Shown: positions 63,221 to 64,000 of the stretch, one piece after another
How the letters are laid out: every line of letters starts with the position of its first letter
How positions within the stretch are numbered: position 1 is the first letter of the stretch
Source of the DNA: Rhizobium sp. ASV8
Lineage (GTDB): Bacteria > Pseudomonadota > Alphaproteobacteria > Rhizobiales > Rhizobiaceae
Reading direction: 5' to 3'
DNA length: 64,000 bases
Assembly (NCBI RefSeq): GCF_016429255.1
Contig: NZ_JAELUG010000018.1
Span: forward strand, 1-64,000
Notes under the pieces: model-generated
What the model saw: only the letters and a program-made list of their open reading frames with translations
Databases searched by the model: none
Told to the model about the DNA's origin: nothing
Translations under genes and position numbers: made by a program

Positions 63221-63769
63221 TCAATTGTCGCCGAACTCGTCGCAGCCGGCTTGCGACAAAAATTCCCCGGCCGCATCATTGAAGCTCGCCTGCGGTGCCA
63301 TCGTGCGCAGGACCGCATAGCCTTGCGTGCGCGGAGCTTCCACCAGGATTGATTGCGCAAGAGCTGGCGGCAGCGCTTTGCGTATGCCCGTCAGCTGGAC
63401 CGGAGAGGCAAGCAGCAGGTCGAGCGCGCCGCCGACCGAGGTGCGGTCGCTCATGCTGAACACTTCGTTGGAAGCGGCATCATAGACGGCAAGCGACCAG
63501 AAAGGCACCTTGCCCTTTGCGGTCAGATGCACCGGCTTGTCTTCGATGTCGAAGGCGCAAACGGCGGTGCGGATATAGGGATCGGTGTTGGAGAGCCCCG
63601 CTTCGTCATCCTCGTCGTCGAGCACGTAGAAATGGTTCTCGTCGCCTTCGTCCGAGACACGGGTGTAGGCATCGCGGTCGGAAAAATGCGGCAGCGACAG
63701 GATGATGACAATATGCAGCAGCGCTGCGCCGAAAAGGCCGGTCAGAACGGCGAAAACAAATTTAAACAT
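63221..63769 (-). CDS. DUF1254-type membrane-anchored protein
   Basis: The 182-residue protein has an N-terminal span (FVFAVLTGLFGAALLHIVII) and the segments IRTAVCAFDIEDKPVHLTAK, PFWSLAVYDAASNEVFSMSD and TSVGGALDLLLASPVQLTG. In rhizobia such a protein is paired with a DUF1214 protein, and the two correspond to the halves of larger DUF1254/DUF1214 proteins. Function unknown. Its ATG overlaps the DUF1214 stop by 8 bases. Confidence 0.72.
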   Translation of the reverse strand: MFKFVFAVLTGLFGAALLHIVIILSLPHFSDRDAYTRVSDEGDENHFYVLDDEDDEAGLSNTDPYIRTAVCAFDIEDKPVHLTAKGKVPFWSLAVYDAASNEVFSMSDRTSVGGALDLLLASPVQLTGIRKALPPALAQSILVEAPRTQGYAVLRTMAPQASFNDAAGEFLSQAGCDEFGDN

Positions 63770-64000
63770 TGCCGCACCCGATTTTCTCGAGCTTCGGCAT
63801 CGTAAGATCGATCAGGCCGGAGCTGCTGGCTGCCGGCGAATCCAGGAGAGTCCACACCAGCCGGAAATTGCCGGTGGCGGGTAGCGCGAGCCAGTTGCCC
63901 GCCTGCGCATTCGGCGAAACGGTGATGCTGAAACTTGAGTCCGGGTTGCGCAGCACGACCCATGAATTGATGGTGGAGGGGCGGCCGGCGCCCGCTTCAA
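63762..64000 (-). CDS. DUF1214 family protein (partial, C-terminal end)
   Basis: The gene runs off the right edge, so only its last 79 codons are visible. The segment INSWVVLRNPDSSFSITVSP then NWLALPATGNFRLVWTLLDS is the usual DUF1214 end. It lies upstream of, and overlaps by 8 bases, the DUF1254-type gene, forming one operon. The function is unknown. Confidence 0.75.
   Translation of the reverse strand, partial: EAGAGRPSTINSWVVLRNPDSSFSITVSPNAQAGNWLALPATGNFRLVWTLLDSPAASSSGLIDLTMPKLEKIGCGNV

Overview
The window reads as chromosomal DNA of a GC-rich alphaproteobacterium of the Rhizobiaceae, most likely Rhizobium itself. The evidence is the gene families (MucR/Ros zinc-finger regulator, DmeR-DmeF nickel/cobalt efflux pair, DUF1491, DUF2336, DUF5330 and TIGR03808 proteins) and the many dispersed palindromic intergenic elements typical of these genomes. 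No tRNA, rRNA, CRISPR array, prophage or insertion sequence was seen. Nearly all genes look intact and native. The first gene (beta-helix protein) and the last (DUF1214) run off the window edges.

Layout. 1-7.8 kb: a Tat-exported beta-helix protein, a nitrilase-family amidohydrolase, a nuclease plus ATP-dependent ligase repair pair, a Tat-exported alpha/beta hydrolase and two tandem L,D-transpeptidase lipoproteins. 7.9-12.6 kb: ohrR/ohr peroxide defence, an Xre/RES toxin-antitoxin pair, a MarR/DUF899 pair and a double VOC protein. 12.6-22.7 kb: a HerA-like ATPase, zwf, tam, a TerC/CBS protein, an alcohol dehydrogenase, a branched-chain aminotransferase, a GNAT enzyme and two small proteins. 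22.7-34 kb: MFS/PEBP/AraC cluster, an NTF2-like protein, a racemase-family protein, sodB, a phosphoesterase, YafY/LysE, two cytochromes c, a methyltransferase, a C39-like peptidase and a GNAT enzyme. 34-48.9 kb: MerR, dmeRF, a class A beta-lactamase, selO, ptrB, cbpM/cbpA, a polysaccharide deacetylase, an AI-2E-family permease, a VOC protein and a haemolysin III protein. 49.2-55.2 kb: a complete seven-gene Mrp (mnhABCDEFG) cation/proton antiporter operon with overlapping start and stop codons. 55.2-64 kb: mucR with a long leader, sufE, a sensor kinase overlapping a peptidoglycan-binding protein, DUF1491, DUF2336, two small proteins and a DUF1254/DUF1214 pair.

Common themes are stress and envelope maintenance: organic peroxide and superoxide defence, Ni/Co efflux, alkaline/sodium tolerance, beta-lactam resistance, peptidoglycan crosslinking and DNA end repair. 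Several divergent regulator/target pairs carry clear palindromic operators (ohrR/ohr, MarR/DUF899, AraC/NTF2-like, YafY/LysE, DmeR, MerR).

I found no clearly new multi-gene system. The best leads are the palindromic repeats whose ends supply stop codons of neighbouring genes, the near-perfect DmeR operator, the kinase/peptidoglycan-binding overlap, the long mucR leader and a few very small genes.
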